Assembly: GCA_946613135.1 (NCBI GenBank)
Contig: CAMOFI010000002.1
Coordinates: 1 to 41,769 of the forward strand
From: an uncultured Bacteroidales bacterium
GTDB lineage: Bacteria > Bacteroidota > Bacteroidia > Bacteroidales > P3
DNA length: 41,769 nucleotides
Reading direction: 5' to 3'
Below, piece after piece: positions 1 through 7,982 of this stretch. The notes beneath the pieces were generated by a model. It did no database searches and had not been told where the DNA came from. It saw nothing but the letters and a program-made list of their open reading frames with translations. The first letter of the stretch is position 1. Each line of letters opens with the position of its first letter. Made by a program: the position numbers and the translations under genes.

Positions 1-1141
1 TATTCTTGATGCCAAGGCCGTGAGCCACTTCATGGTAGCAGGTGTTGCCGAAGAATGCGTTGAAGGTGACGCTGTCGACCTGTTCGTCGCAAACCATCAG
101 TTTGGCGATGGGAATCATGATGTTGTCGAATTTGGCACGCATAGCATTCTTGAGCTGCAGACGGCGGCTGCCTTTAGCCAGCTGCACGCGCTCGTCGTTG
201 GGCAGGTTGATGGCAATGGTCTTCGAGCCGGCATTGCAGTCGCCACCATAGTAGACCACATCGTAAACGTTGATGTCGCAGTCGGTTCCGGGAACTTCTT
301 TCTTGTACTTTTCGTCGCACGGCAGGAGTTTCTGCATCTCCGGCAGCATGGCGGCGAACTTGCTGAGGTCGTTGCTCCACTCCTCGTCTTTGATGAGGAC
401 GTAAGCCTCCTGCGAGCATTTCAGACCATGGAGGGCATCATCGTAGTTCTCGATAGGGCCAACGACAAAGTCGAGCTTCGAGTCTTTCATGTCCATCCAT
501 ACCATGTCGCTCTGGAAATAGTCGTCGGTGCGGAAAGCCTCGCGACGGGCCTCGAGGTATTTCTTCAGACCCTCGTTTTCGGCAAGAGCTATAGCCTGTT
601 CGAGCAGTTCGTCAACCTTTGCCAACTGATCCTTGTAGGCTTCATGGTAAGGCAGGACATACAATTTGCCGTTTTCATCGCGACGGATGACACTGTACTG
701 GCTCTCTTTAAGAGGATCGTCAAGTGCTTTGAACTCATCGTCCGTCATGTCGACTGGATAGAAGTTGGCTCCCAGAGGACGTTCACCATAGCCAGGGATA
801 AACGGTTTCTCGCTGTCGAGACGGTCCCAAGCGCCATACTGGATGTTGGCAAAAGCGCGTATTGCAGGGTCGCTGATAGTGTCGAGGGCCTTGCGGTTGT
901 CATTGCCGAAATACTGGTCCCAATAGATTTCGTCCATGATTTCGCTGATCTGGATGAAGATGCGGACAAGCTCTTTCTCGTTGTCCGAAAGGGTTTTGAC
1001 GAGGTCGGAAGTGAGTTCGAACTCAGCATACTCATCCACCTTTTGTTGAATTTCCGATTTCTCGGACTTCTTGTTGTCGCTCTTGCAAGCGACAGTCGTA
1101 AGCAGTGTTGCAGCCATAATAAGACTAAAAATTTTTTTCAT
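1..1141 (-). CDS. M49-family (dipeptidyl-peptidase III-like) metallopeptidase lipoprotein, partial
   Basis: The gene runs off the left edge; about 380 N-terminal residues are visible from the ATG at 1141, with an open frame throughout. The N-terminus is a lipoprotein signal peptide with a lipobox ending TVAC, so the enzyme is probably an envelope-anchored zinc exopeptidase that removes dipeptides. Residues 370-374 read HEVAH followed by GLG. This is the pentapeptide HExxH type of zinc site seen in the Nudix-associated and some bacterial M49 proteins, rather than the HExxxH of classical DPP III. Other M49-like stretches are YYGGDCNAGSKTIAINLPND and the nearby ENYDDALHGLK. The second zinc-ligand segment lies outside the window. 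It follows the dipeptidase gene after 66 nt on the same strand, so it is probably the last gene of a bcp operon. The family call is from recognised motifs; substrate is unknown. Confidence 0.8.
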   Translation of the reverse strand, partial: MKKIFSLIMAATLLTTVACKSDNKKSEKSEIQQKVDEYAEFELTSDLVKTLSDNEKELVRIFIQISEIMDEIYWDQYFGNDNRKALDTISDPAIRAFANIQYGAWDRLDSEKPFIPGYGERPLGANFYPVDMTDDEFKALDDPLKESQYSVIRRDENGKLYVLPYHEAYKDQLAKVDELLEQAIALAENEGLKKYLEARREAFRTDDYFQSDMVWMDMKDSKLDFVVGPIENYDDALHGLKCSQEAYVLIKDEEWSNDLSKFAAMLPEMQKLLPCDEKYKKEVPGTDCDINVYDVVYYGGDCNAGSKTIAINLPNDERVQLAKGSRRLQLKNAMRAKFDNIMIPIAKLMVCDEQVDSVTFNAFFGNTCYHEVAHGLGIKN

Positions 1142-1207
1142 CTTTGTGATTTTTTTGTGTTTTATATTGATTAATGTTGATTGTTCGAATTTAAAAGGAG
1201 CTGTTTT

Positions 1208-2026
1208 TCACAATCTTGCCACATGGAAGTCGAAACGGCGTTCTCTATATGGTTCGTTACGCAGTGTAAAGTGCCACCACTCTGTATAGAGCGGTCTGAA
1301 ACCATGGCGCGACATGACTGCTCTCAGCAGCATGCGGTTCTCAAACTGCTTTTTGCTTATCGTGTCGTTAGGTCTGTATTGTCCCGTAGCCGGATTGCCG
1401 CCGCACGAAGGATGGCTCGAGGCGTCCATCAAGTCGAAATGACCGCCCATGTCTAATTCCTGCCCTCGATTGTCTACAATGGTCACGTCGACCGTTGAGC
1501 CTCGCGAATGAGCGCTGTGCGAAGAGATATAGTCGTTGGCAAAGAGCATGTGCTTATCTTCGTTGGGATAAAAACATCCTTTCATAGCAGTGTCTGCATA
1601 GTTCTTGCTCCACCTTACGAAGTGGTCTACTGCACGCTGAGGTCTATAGGCATCGTAGATTTTCAAGGTTAGTCCTTGGCTCGCCAGATCGTCGCACACA
1701 GCCTTGATGCTGTCGGCAGCCCGCGCTGTCAGCAACGCCACAGGGTCAATATAGCCGTCTATCCGCGTTCCTACGAAGTTGAACGTGTCGCAGTAACGCA
1801 TCTCGACAATGACACCTTGTGCGACAGCAGAAACATCGACAAAGGCACTGCGTCCCGTGGTGTCGATATCGATGACACGTGACGTATCATCGTGCACTTC
1901 TACAGGCATCAGTTCATCTCCTGTCATCGTCTGTTCGCTGCCATTGGGAAAGCCATCACTGTGGCATGCAGCCACAATGAAGGCGACAACAAACATGAAA
2001 AGACTGGTACGGCAAAAATGTGGCAT
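1208..2026 (-). CDS. D-alanyl-D-alanine dipeptidase (VanX/DdpX family, M15D), lipoprotein
   Basis: 272 residues. This zinc dipeptidase is predicted to cleave D-Ala-D-Ala or related D,D-dipeptides in the periplasm. A hydrophobic N-terminus with lipobox IVAAC (C21) predicts a lipoprotein. The M15 signature SxHxxGxAxD appears at 171-180 as SAHSRGSTVD, with Thr in place of the usual Ala. H173 and D180 are the expected zinc ligands. EWWHF at 249-253 supplies the catalytic Glu249 and third ligand His252. YRP at 127-129 fits the conserved substrate-binding Arg. The start is 3 nt after the bcp stop, implying translational coupling. There are no vanA/vanH-like neighbours, so a role in glycopeptide resistance is not suggested; peptidoglycan dipeptide recycling is more likely. 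The window's Ddl, which makes D-Ala-D-Ala, lies over 30 kb away. Confidence 0.9.
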   Translation of the reverse strand: MPHFCRTSLFMFVVAFIVAACHSDGFPNGSEQTMTGDELMPVEVHDDTSRVIDIDTTGRSAFVDVSAVAQGVIVEMRYCDTFNFVGTRIDGYIDPVALLTARAADSIKAVCDDLASQGLTLKIYDAYRPQRAVDHFVRWSKNYADTAMKGCFYPNEDKHMLFANDYISSHSAHSRGSTVDVTIVDNRGQELDMGGHFDLMDASSHPSCGGNPATGQYRPNDTISKKQFENRMLLRAVMSRHGFRPLYTEWWHFTLRNEPYRERRFDFHVARL

Positions 2027-2029
2027 GAT

Positions 2030-2476
2030 TCAACTGAGGATCTGCGAGGTGTGGTTTTTAGTGTCGACCTTGCCAATAGCGTTGATGATTACGCCCTGCT
2101 CGTCAATAATATATGTGGTGCGCAATACACCCTCGACGGTCTTGCCAAACGACTTTTTCTCGCCCCATGCCTCATAAGCTTTCATGATAGTCAAGTCGAC
2201 ATCGGAAACAAGATGAAAAGGAAGACTGTATTTGGCAATGAAACGTTGGTGTGACGATTGCGAATCGCGGCTTATTCCCAAAACATTGTAGCCTAACGAA
2301 AGGAAACGCTCGTAATTGTCCCTCAAGTTGCACGCCTCTGACGTACAGCCAGGAGTGCTGTCCTTGGGATAGAAATACAGAACAAGCTTTTGTCCTTCAA
2401 AATCAGACAGCTTAACCATATCTCCATTCTCGTCAACACCCTCAAAATAAGGAGCTTTAGTACCTTTTTGCAGCAT
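2030..2476 (-). CDS. bcp: Thioredoxin-dependent thiol peroxidase (Bcp/PrxQ peroxiredoxin)
   Basis: 148 residues, the usual length for a cytoplasmic Bcp/PrxQ peroxiredoxin that reduces H2O2 and organic hydroperoxides with electrons from thioredoxin. The active-site segment STPGCTSEAC contains the peroxidatic Cys44 and a Cys49 five residues later, the atypical two-cysteine PrxQ arrangement. FYPKDSTPGC and the later Arg of VLRTTYIID also fit the family. It is the first gene of a minus-strand unit followed by the VanX-like gene (3 nt gap) and the M49 peptidase. A TATCTTTG promoter box lies 24-31 nt upstream of the ATG, inside an inverted repeat shared with the divergent DUF5686 gene. Identification is secure; its operon partners are unusual company for a peroxiredoxin. 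Confidence 0.95.
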   Translation of the reverse strand: MLQKGTKAPYFEGVDENGDMVKLSDFEGQKLVLYFYPKDSTPGCTSEACNLRDNYERFLSLGYNVLGISRDSQSSHQRFIAKYSLPFHLVSDVDLTIMKAYEAWGEKKSFGKTVEGVLRTTYIIDEQGVIINAIGKVDTKNHTSQILS

Positions 2477-2500
2477 AATCGGATTACATTGTTACAACTG

Positions 2501-2508
2501 CAAAGATA
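2501..2508 (-). promoter_or_regulatory. -7 promoter box (TATCTTTG) for bcp unit
   Basis: The minus strand reads TATCTTTG, a full match to the Bacteroidota housekeeping -7 element TAnnTTTG, 24-31 nt upstream of the bcp start at 2476. No clear -33 TTTG is visible at the usual distance, though a T-rich stretch precedes it. Confidence 0.65.
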
Positions 2509-2527
2509 CACAAAAAAATTTTCTTCG

Positions 2528-2535
2528 TATCTTTG
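2528..2535 (+). promoter_or_regulatory. -7 promoter box (TATCTTTG) for the DUF5686/plug unit
   Basis: TATCTTTG on the plus strand matches the Bacteroidota TAnnTTTG element. It predicts a 5' leader of about 45-50 nt before the ATG at 2590. It is symmetric with the bcp box, so the two -7 elements are only about 20 bp apart, and the upstream contacts of one polymerase would lie over the other promoter. Confidence 0.65.
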
Positions 2536-2589
2536 CAGTTTGATAGGCAACAGAACAAAACACTATTTAAGACTTAACCCAATCTGAAA

Positions 2590-5238
2590 ATGAACTCCTT
2601 CTTGCTGCGTACTATTGTGAAAAACGTAATCCTTTTGGTCGGGATAGTGTTTCTGTTCCTACCTGCAGCACACTCATACGCCCAAGATACCATAACCGGC
2701 GTGCGCGGACACGTATACGATGCTTCCACAAACGAGAGACTGCCATTTGTGCAAGTAGGTTTTGTCGGCACACACATCGGTACATCGACCGATATGGATG
2801 GCGCTTTCTTTGTTTCGAACAGCACCGGAGCCGACACTGTGAAATTTATGATGATGGGCTACGAGCCAGTGACATATATTGCACACAAAGGCAGGATTAC
2901 TCGCAATGCAAAAATAATGCTGAAACGCCGCACAACAACGATGGAAACTGTGACCATCAGAGCGTCAAGAAACAGGCGGAACCGATACCAGCGACGTGAC
3001 AACCCTGCTGTAGAACTCGTCAACAAGGTGATTGAGCACAAGGATCGCAACAGAGAAAAAGCGTTAGGGCACTACTACCGCGACGTTTACGAAAAAACAA
3101 CGCTGGCTTTGGACGATTTCCATCCCGACTTCGAAAGCAAACGGTTTTGGCGGAAATTCCGATTCATCGAAAAATATATCGACGAGACTCCGTTCGATGC
3201 CACTCCGATATTGACAATATCGATGCGAGAAACCATGATGAGACAGACATGGCTGCTGAGCAAACGACAAAACCGCACACTCATCACCGCCAAACGACAG
3301 GAAGGCTTGGACCAACTGCTCGGACAAGAGGGACTGGACGAAAGCCTGGGCGAAATGTTCGTTCCTATAGACATCTACGACAACGACATTGAACTGATGA
3401 TGAACCATTTCACCAGTCCGCTCCACTCTTCTTTGGCTACAGTGTTCTACCGGTTCTACATCACGGACACCCTCATGGAACACAACCGGCAGTGCATCGA
3501 GCTATCCTTTGTCCCTGCCAACGAACGCAGCTATGGTTTCACCGGGCAGATGTACATTGCCATGGATGGAAGCTATAGCGTAGTAAAATACAACATGAGG
3601 GTGGCTCCAAAAGTGAACCTGAACTTCGTCAGAGACCTGACAGTGATACAAAGCTACCAACCTCTTGCCGACAGCACAGACACAGTGCTTGTGCCAGCGC
3701 GATGCGACACCTACGGACGCATATTCATTCACAAGAAGCTGCAGGAGGTTTACGCCCACCAGGTTAGGGTGTGCCACAGCTACGACCTGTCAGACACCTC
3801 ACAAACGCTTCCCGACAGCCTGTTCGGCCCTCTGACGACTACCGCACGGCTACCCAAGACCTTCATGAGGCGAAAACTATGGAACGAACTGCGCCCTATC
3901 GAACTATCAGCCAAAGAAACAGTGATAGACAGCCTGCGATACGAACTGGCTCGACTGCCTGAAATGAAAGCGTTGAAAAGAATTGCCGAAATAAGTATAT
4001 CGGGCTACATACCCACAAACAAGACAAAAGACTCCAGCCGGTTCGACATAGGTCCAATATACAACATAGCGAGCTACAACAACGAAGAAGGGTGGCGCTT
4101 CAGACTTGGAGGAATGACAACGGCTGCCCTGAACAACAGAAATTTCGGCGAAGGATATATAGCCTACGGCACAAGAGACCACCGAATAAAATTCAACACC
4201 ACATACATCCACACTCTGGAAGAAAAAAAACACCATGCCCACGAATCACCCATGGGCATGCTGAGCCTCAGCGCGTCGTACGAACTTGAGGTTCCTGGAC
4301 AAGGAATGGACTTGATGGATCGCGACAACATCTTTGCCTCGACCAATATTGCCCACAACGTACAGTACGTGACACAAGGCGTGGCCCGGCTGCGTAAAGA
4401 ATGGAACAGCCACATATACATTGACACCTGGATAGCCGGACGCATGATAGAACCGGCGGGAACCCTACGCTATAAGCAAATCCTTGACAACGGCACGTCA
4501 AAAACTGTCGAACGACTCGGTGAAGCCGAATGGATGGGCAAGATTGCATACAGCCCCTACGAAGTGGACGACCCCGGCAAGCCAGCAAGCGGCACATCAA
4601 TCCATGTGAGGCGCAATGCACCTGTAATGAACCTGACACTGCGGGCAGGAAGGCTCTCCTTTTTGAACAATGACGCTACAGACTGGTCGGACGGCTCTTT
4701 CTTTGCACGAACCGACGTTGGCGTGGAGAAACGCTTCGCTATGGGCATTTTCGGTTATGCCGATTGGAAACTGAAAGCCGCCGCCGTGTGGGGAAAAGTG
4801 CCCTACCCCAGGCTCTGTATGGCCGACGGCAACGACAACATCTTTATATCCAACTCGTCATTCAACACCATGAGACCCATGGAAATGGTGATGGACAAAT
4901 ATGTGGCCATGTTCCTCACCTACCATATGAAAGGACTGATACTGAACAATATCCCCCTAATCAACAGACTACGGCTACGTGAGGTGGCAAGTTTCAACAT
5001 ACTATGGGGACGCCTCTCGGACAGGAACAACCCCAACCTGCCAGGCAACAACGGCCTGTTCCGCCTGCCGGAAGGAACCTCTCCCATCGGAACTGCGCCT
5101 TACATGGAAATGAGCATTGGCGTGGAAAACATTTTCAAGCTTATAAGAATAGACTTCGTCAGAAGACTCTCCTACTCTGACGGAATGACAAACAAGGAGA
5201 GAAATTCCATCAGAATAGGATTCAGATTTGAACTGTAA
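2590..5238 (+). CDS. DUF5686 outer-membrane protein with carboxypeptidase-regulatory-like domain
   Basis: 882 residues. A signal peptide (residues 1 to about 31) precedes a CarboxypepD_reg-like/CNA-B-type beta sandwich (about 36-115, beginning ITGVRGHVYDAST), which is also common at the N-terminus of SusC-type receptors. The rest fits the DUF5686 family: a basic linker near 125-137, a soluble region, then long alternating beta strands ending in an aromatic-rich C-terminus (FRFEL), as expected for an outer-membrane beta-barrel. There is no TonB-dependent plug domain, so it is not a SusC receptor. The function of DUF5686 is not established. It is followed after 82 nt by the T9SS plug gene, and the two probably share the promoter at 2528-2535. 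Family assignment is confident; role is unknown. Confidence 0.85.
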   Translation: MNSFLLRTIVKNVILLVGIVFLFLPAAHSYAQDTITGVRGHVYDASTNERLPFVQVGFVGTHIGTSTDMDGAFFVSNSTGADTVKFMMMGYEPVTYIAHKGRITRNAKIMLKRRTTTMETVTIRASRNRRNRYQRRDNPAVELVNKVIEHKDRNREKALGHYYRDVYEKTTLALDDFHPDFESKRFWRKFRFIEKYIDETPFDATPILTISMRETMMRQTWLLSKRQNRTLITAKRQEGLDQLLGQEGLDESLGEMFVPIDIYDNDIELMMNHFTSPLHSSLATVFYRFYITDTLMEHNRQCIELSFVPANERSYGFTGQMYIAMDGSYSVVKYNMRVAPKVNLNFVRDLTVIQSYQPLADSTDTVLVPARCDTYGRIFIHKKLQEVYAHQVRVCHSYDLSDTSQTLPDSLFGPLTTTARLPKTFMRRKLWNELRPIELSAKETVIDSLRYELARLPEMKALKRIAEISISGYIPTNKTKDSSRFDIGPIYNIASYNNEEGWRFRLGGMTTAALNNRNFGEGYIAYGTRDHRIKFNTTYIHTLEEKKHHAHESPMGMLSLSASYELEVPGQGMDLMDRDNIFASTNIAHNVQYVTQGVARLRKEWNSHIYIDTWIAGRMIEPAGTLRYKQILDNGTSKTVERLGEAEWMGKIAYSPYEVDDPGKPASGTSIHVRRNAPVMNLTLRAGRLSFLNNDATDWSDGSFFARTDVGVEKRFAMGIFGYADWKLKAAAVWGKVPYPRLCMADGNDNIFISNSSFNTMRPMEMVMDKYVAMFLTYHMKGLILNNIPLINRLRLREVASFNILWGRLSDRNNPNLPGNNGLFRLPEGTSPIGTAPYMEMSIGVENIFKLIRIDFVRRLSYSDGMTNKERNSIRIGFRFEL

Positions 5239-5320
5239 CATCGCACAAACTCGAAAAAGGCGGCAGCCGGCAACCATGACATATCTTTTTACAATCAATA
5301 CCAACAACAATCAGAATCAT

Positions 5321-6619
5321 ATGATACGCAAACTGTTTTTGTTTGTCGCAACAACAATAGTCACACTGACGACAGTAGCCCAACCTTTGACGGCAGGCAA
5401 GTCTGTGGCGACCGACTCGATATGGAACACTTTAGTGAAAAGCGTTTACCTTACGCCTGTCGGCAACGATGTGGCTATGCCTGTGTTGCACATGAACGAC
5501 GACGGAAGCATTGCCGAACCCCTACTGCTTCGGTTCGATATAATAGACCCCAAACCTGAAAATCTGAGATACAAGTTTTTCCACTGCGATGCAGACTGGA
5601 ATCTCGACGATTTGAAAGAAGGAGAATACTTTGTCGGAAACACAGAAGGCAACATCGACAACTACCAGTCGTCGTTCACCACCCGCAAAGAGTATACCAA
5701 CTACTACCAACAGTTGCCCGAACAATATGGCCGTTTTGCCGCATCGGGCAACTATGTGCTTGCCGTATACGTGGCCGACAAGCCTGACAGCATACTGCTT
5801 ACGCGCCGATTCTACGTCTACGAAGACGGTATAGACGTGGACATTGCCATTGAAAAGCCCAAAAGCGGTTTCGGAAACGTGAACCGCGACCAGGAGGTGG
5901 ATGTAAGCATATCGCCAGTTAGTGGATCTGGACTAACACTTCAATCTGAATACTACAAAGTCGTTGTGCGGCAAAACGGCAGAGAGGACCTGACAAGGAC
6001 TCTGGAGATGGATGGTTATGCCGGAGGGAGCATTCGCTACGGGTGGAAACAAGCCAACGTGTTTGCCGGAGGCAACTGCTTCAGATACTTCGACATAAGC
6101 AACCTTAGGGCTACGATGTACCACGTACAGCGCATAGAAAGCATGGGCGAAGAGATTTTTGCATTCCTGCAGCCCGAAGAAAACCGGTCGCGAAAAGTGT
6201 ATACCCAATACAACAGCCTAAACGGAGGAATGAAGACCAACGTGCGCGACAGACAAAACCCTCACATCGAAGCCGACTACATATGGGTAAACTTCTGTCT
6301 GCCGATGGAACGGCCATTCCTTAACGGCAATATCCACATCGTGGGCGACTTGACCATGTGGAAACTTGACGACGGAAGCCGTATGGATTGGAACCCGCAA
6401 TTCAAAGCTTATACAAAGCGGCTGCTTCTGAAACAGGGTTACTACGCCTACCAGCTCGTTTTCCTGCCTGCTGGCGAAAAGGAGGCACTGACATCAACTC
6501 TCGAAGGCGACCACAACGTGACCGTAAACGAATATACGGTGTTCGTCTACTACCGTGCGCCAGGATCACGCTACGACCGCTTGACTGGATTCAGGAAGGT
6601 GAGAAGCGACCAAGAGTGA
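5321..6619 (+). CDS. Type IX secretion system plug protein (DUF5103 family)
   Basis: The open frame extends upstream to 5228, but the ATG at 5321 is chosen because it starts a clear signal peptide (MIRKLFLFVATTIVTLTTVAQ). The upstream 31 residues are polar and would overlap the DUF5686 stop. The 432-residue product matches the DUF5103 family, for example VYLTPVGNDVAMPVL, LRFDIIDPKPENLRYKF, HCDADWN and YFVGNTEGNIDNYQSSF, followed by a C-terminal beta-rich domain. In T9SS structural work a protein of this family occupies and closes the SprA translocon pore, so a periplasm/outer-membrane location is expected. The genome must carry the rest of the T9SS elsewhere. It ends 4 nt before the convergent tilS stop. 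The giant sorting-domain protein encoded next to tilS is a likely client. Confidence 0.85.
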   Translation: MIRKLFLFVATTIVTLTTVAQPLTAGKSVATDSIWNTLVKSVYLTPVGNDVAMPVLHMNDDGSIAEPLLLRFDIIDPKPENLRYKFFHCDADWNLDDLKEGEYFVGNTEGNIDNYQSSFTTRKEYTNYYQQLPEQYGRFAASGNYVLAVYVADKPDSILLTRRFYVYEDGIDVDIAIEKPKSGFGNVNRDQEVDVSISPVSGSGLTLQSEYYKVVVRQNGREDLTRTLEMDGYAGGSIRYGWKQANVFAGGNCFRYFDISNLRATMYHVQRIESMGEEIFAFLQPEENRSRKVYTQYNSLNGGMKTNVRDRQNPHIEADYIWVNFCLPMERPFLNGNIHIVGDLTMWKLDDGSRMDWNPQFKAYTKRLLLKQGYYAYQLVFLPAGEKEALTSTLEGDHNVTVNEYTVFVYYRAPGSRYDRLTGFRKVRSDQE

Positions 6620-6623
6620 CAAG

Positions 6624-7976
6624 TCACTTGACAAACCTGCACTGCAACACTTTTTTCGTGGCAGGATGCACCCTGGCAACAGCCGCTGCCCTCAGCCCAA
6701 CGACCCACAATATAGTCCCGGTGGCATCACAGAGAATCCATGAATTCTCTTTGTCGACAAGCGACATCTTTAGGTCGGAAAAGAGGTCGCTGACAAGTCT
6801 GCTTCCCTTCATTCCGAAAGGAACGAAGCGGTCGCCATGGTGCCAACGCCTTACTGTCAAAGGAAAACGAAGTTGTTCGAAATCGAACCAAGCCTCATCG
6901 GTTTCCAGATGCGGAGGATAGGCGAATGTAGACTTCACCTGCAGTTTCAGGCAAGACGAATTGACAGGAACAACAAAAGGAGTGGCCACATCGTCCCTCA
7001 GAGAATCCCGCTGCACTATTATATCGTCTGCCATCTCGCCGACGAGAGGACTTACCAACAAAAGATTACGGTCCTTGACAAGGCGGTGAGTATGCGAAAA
7101 GAATTGTTTGCCGCTCTGCGACTTGAGCGATTCGGCAATTTGCGCTGCTGTCGACGGCGAAAAGCCGAATGGACGGAGCAGCTCGTAGATGTATGTGTTG
7201 AGCGGCGAGAGGCGATTGAGTTCATCTATAGGAATACTTACCCTTCCGTCGCCGTGGAATACAATTCGCTGACGAACCGCCTCGACAGCTGAGCCATAAA
7301 GCATGCTGGCATCAGTAAGACGGGCAATATTGTCCTGCATAGTGGTGTCGAACGATGGCGAGAGCTGTCGCAACAGAGGAATGAGCTGCAGCCTGATTCT
7401 GTTTCGCAGATAAAGAGGTTGGAAGTTTGTAGCATCGTCGACATACGCCAGGTTGTTTTCGGACACATAACGGTTGATGTCGTCGCGACCGAAAGGAAGC
7501 ATCGGACGGACGACATTCCCATTACGAGCAGGGATGCCACAGAGACCCGATATCCCTGTTCCGCGAAGCAGATTGATAAAGAAAGTCTCGATGGTGTCGT
7601 CGCGGTGGTGAGCCGTAACGATGAGGTCGTAGCCGTTATGCTGACGAACTTCCTCGAAAAAGGCATAACGCAAATTGCGTGCAGCCTCCTCGATCGAGAG
7701 ATGATTGTCGGAAGCATAGCTGTTGGTGTCGAACTGGGCCACATAGCACGGCACACGATAGCTATCAGCGAGGGAACGCACAAACTCTTCATCGCGGTCG
7801 CAGTCGCCCGGACGCAAATGAAAATTGCAATGGGCTATGGCAAAAGGAAAGCCTGCACGCGCCACAAGATGACAGAGCGCCACAGAATCGCGGCCGCCGC
7901 TAACGGCAAGGAGCACCCGCTGCCCTTTGGCAACAAGGTGCTCCTTCTCAATATATCGCAGAAACTGGTCGTACAC
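6624..7976 (-). CDS. tilS: tRNA(Ile)-lysidine synthase
   Basis: 450 residues. TilS ligates lysine to C34 of the CAU-anticodon tRNA(Ile) using ATP, converting its decoding from AUG to AUA, and is essential in most bacteria. The PP-loop motif SGGRDS is at 26-31, followed by AHCNFHLRPGDCDRDEEFV and TAHHRDDTIETFFINLLRG, both typical of the N-type ATP pyrophosphatase core. The C-terminal domain (RRWHHGDRFVPFGMKGSR and VSDLFSDLKM) is the TilS C-terminal tRNA-binding module. The start lies 6 nt after the stop of the giant T9SS protein, so tilS may depend on read-through of that 12-kb gene or on a promoter inside its end. The 3' end is nearly contiguous with the convergent plug gene. Confidence 0.95.
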   Translation of the reverse strand: MYDQFLRYIEKEHLVAKGQRVLLAVSGGRDSVALCHLVARAGFPFAIAHCNFHLRPGDCDRDEEFVRSLADSYRVPCYVAQFDTNSYASDNHLSIEEAARNLRYAFFEEVRQHNGYDLIVTAHHRDDTIETFFINLLRGTGISGLCGIPARNGNVVRPMLPFGRDDINRYVSENNLAYVDDATNFQPLYLRNRIRLQLIPLLRQLSPSFDTTMQDNIARLTDASMLYGSAVEAVRQRIVFHGDGRVSIPIDELNRLSPLNTYIYELLRPFGFSPSTAAQIAESLKSQSGKQFFSHTHRLVKDRNLLLVSPLVGEMADDIIVQRDSLRDDVATPFVVPVNSSCLKLQVKSTFAYPPHLETDEAWFDFEQLRFPLTVRRWHHGDRFVPFGMKGSRLVSDLFSDLKMSLVDKENSWILCDATGTILWVVGLRAAAVARVHPATKKVLQCRFVK

Positions 7977-7982
7977 TGTTCT

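Larger units (their letters stand above)
2496..2540. repeat. Perfect 14-bp inverted repeat carrying two divergent promoter boxes
   Basis: AACTGCAAAGATAC at 2496-2509 is the exact reverse complement of GTATCTTTGCAGTT at 2527-2540, with a 17-bp AT-rich spacer. Each arm contains one TATCTTTG, which matches the Bacteroidota -7 consensus TAnnTTTG, oriented outwards. The arms extend several bases beyond the promoter box on both sides, so the symmetry is more than two consensus hexamers facing each other. Confidence 0.85.

Noticed and set aside
20-1174. A 384-codon plus-strand open frame across the left edge
   Set aside because: It is antisense to the M49-like gene, whose translation has a signal peptide and the HEVAH motif. 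The plus-strand product resembles no family.
1208-2476. Vancomycin-resistance cluster because of the VanX-like gene
   Set aside because: There is no vanH, vanA/B ligase or vanRS nearby. The neighbours are bcp and a peptidase, and the protein is a lipoprotein, unlike cytoplasmic VanX.
5228-5320. Upstream start for the T9SS plug gene at 5228
   Set aside because: The extra 31 residues are polar, overlap the previous gene's stop, and would hide the clear signal peptide starting at 5321.
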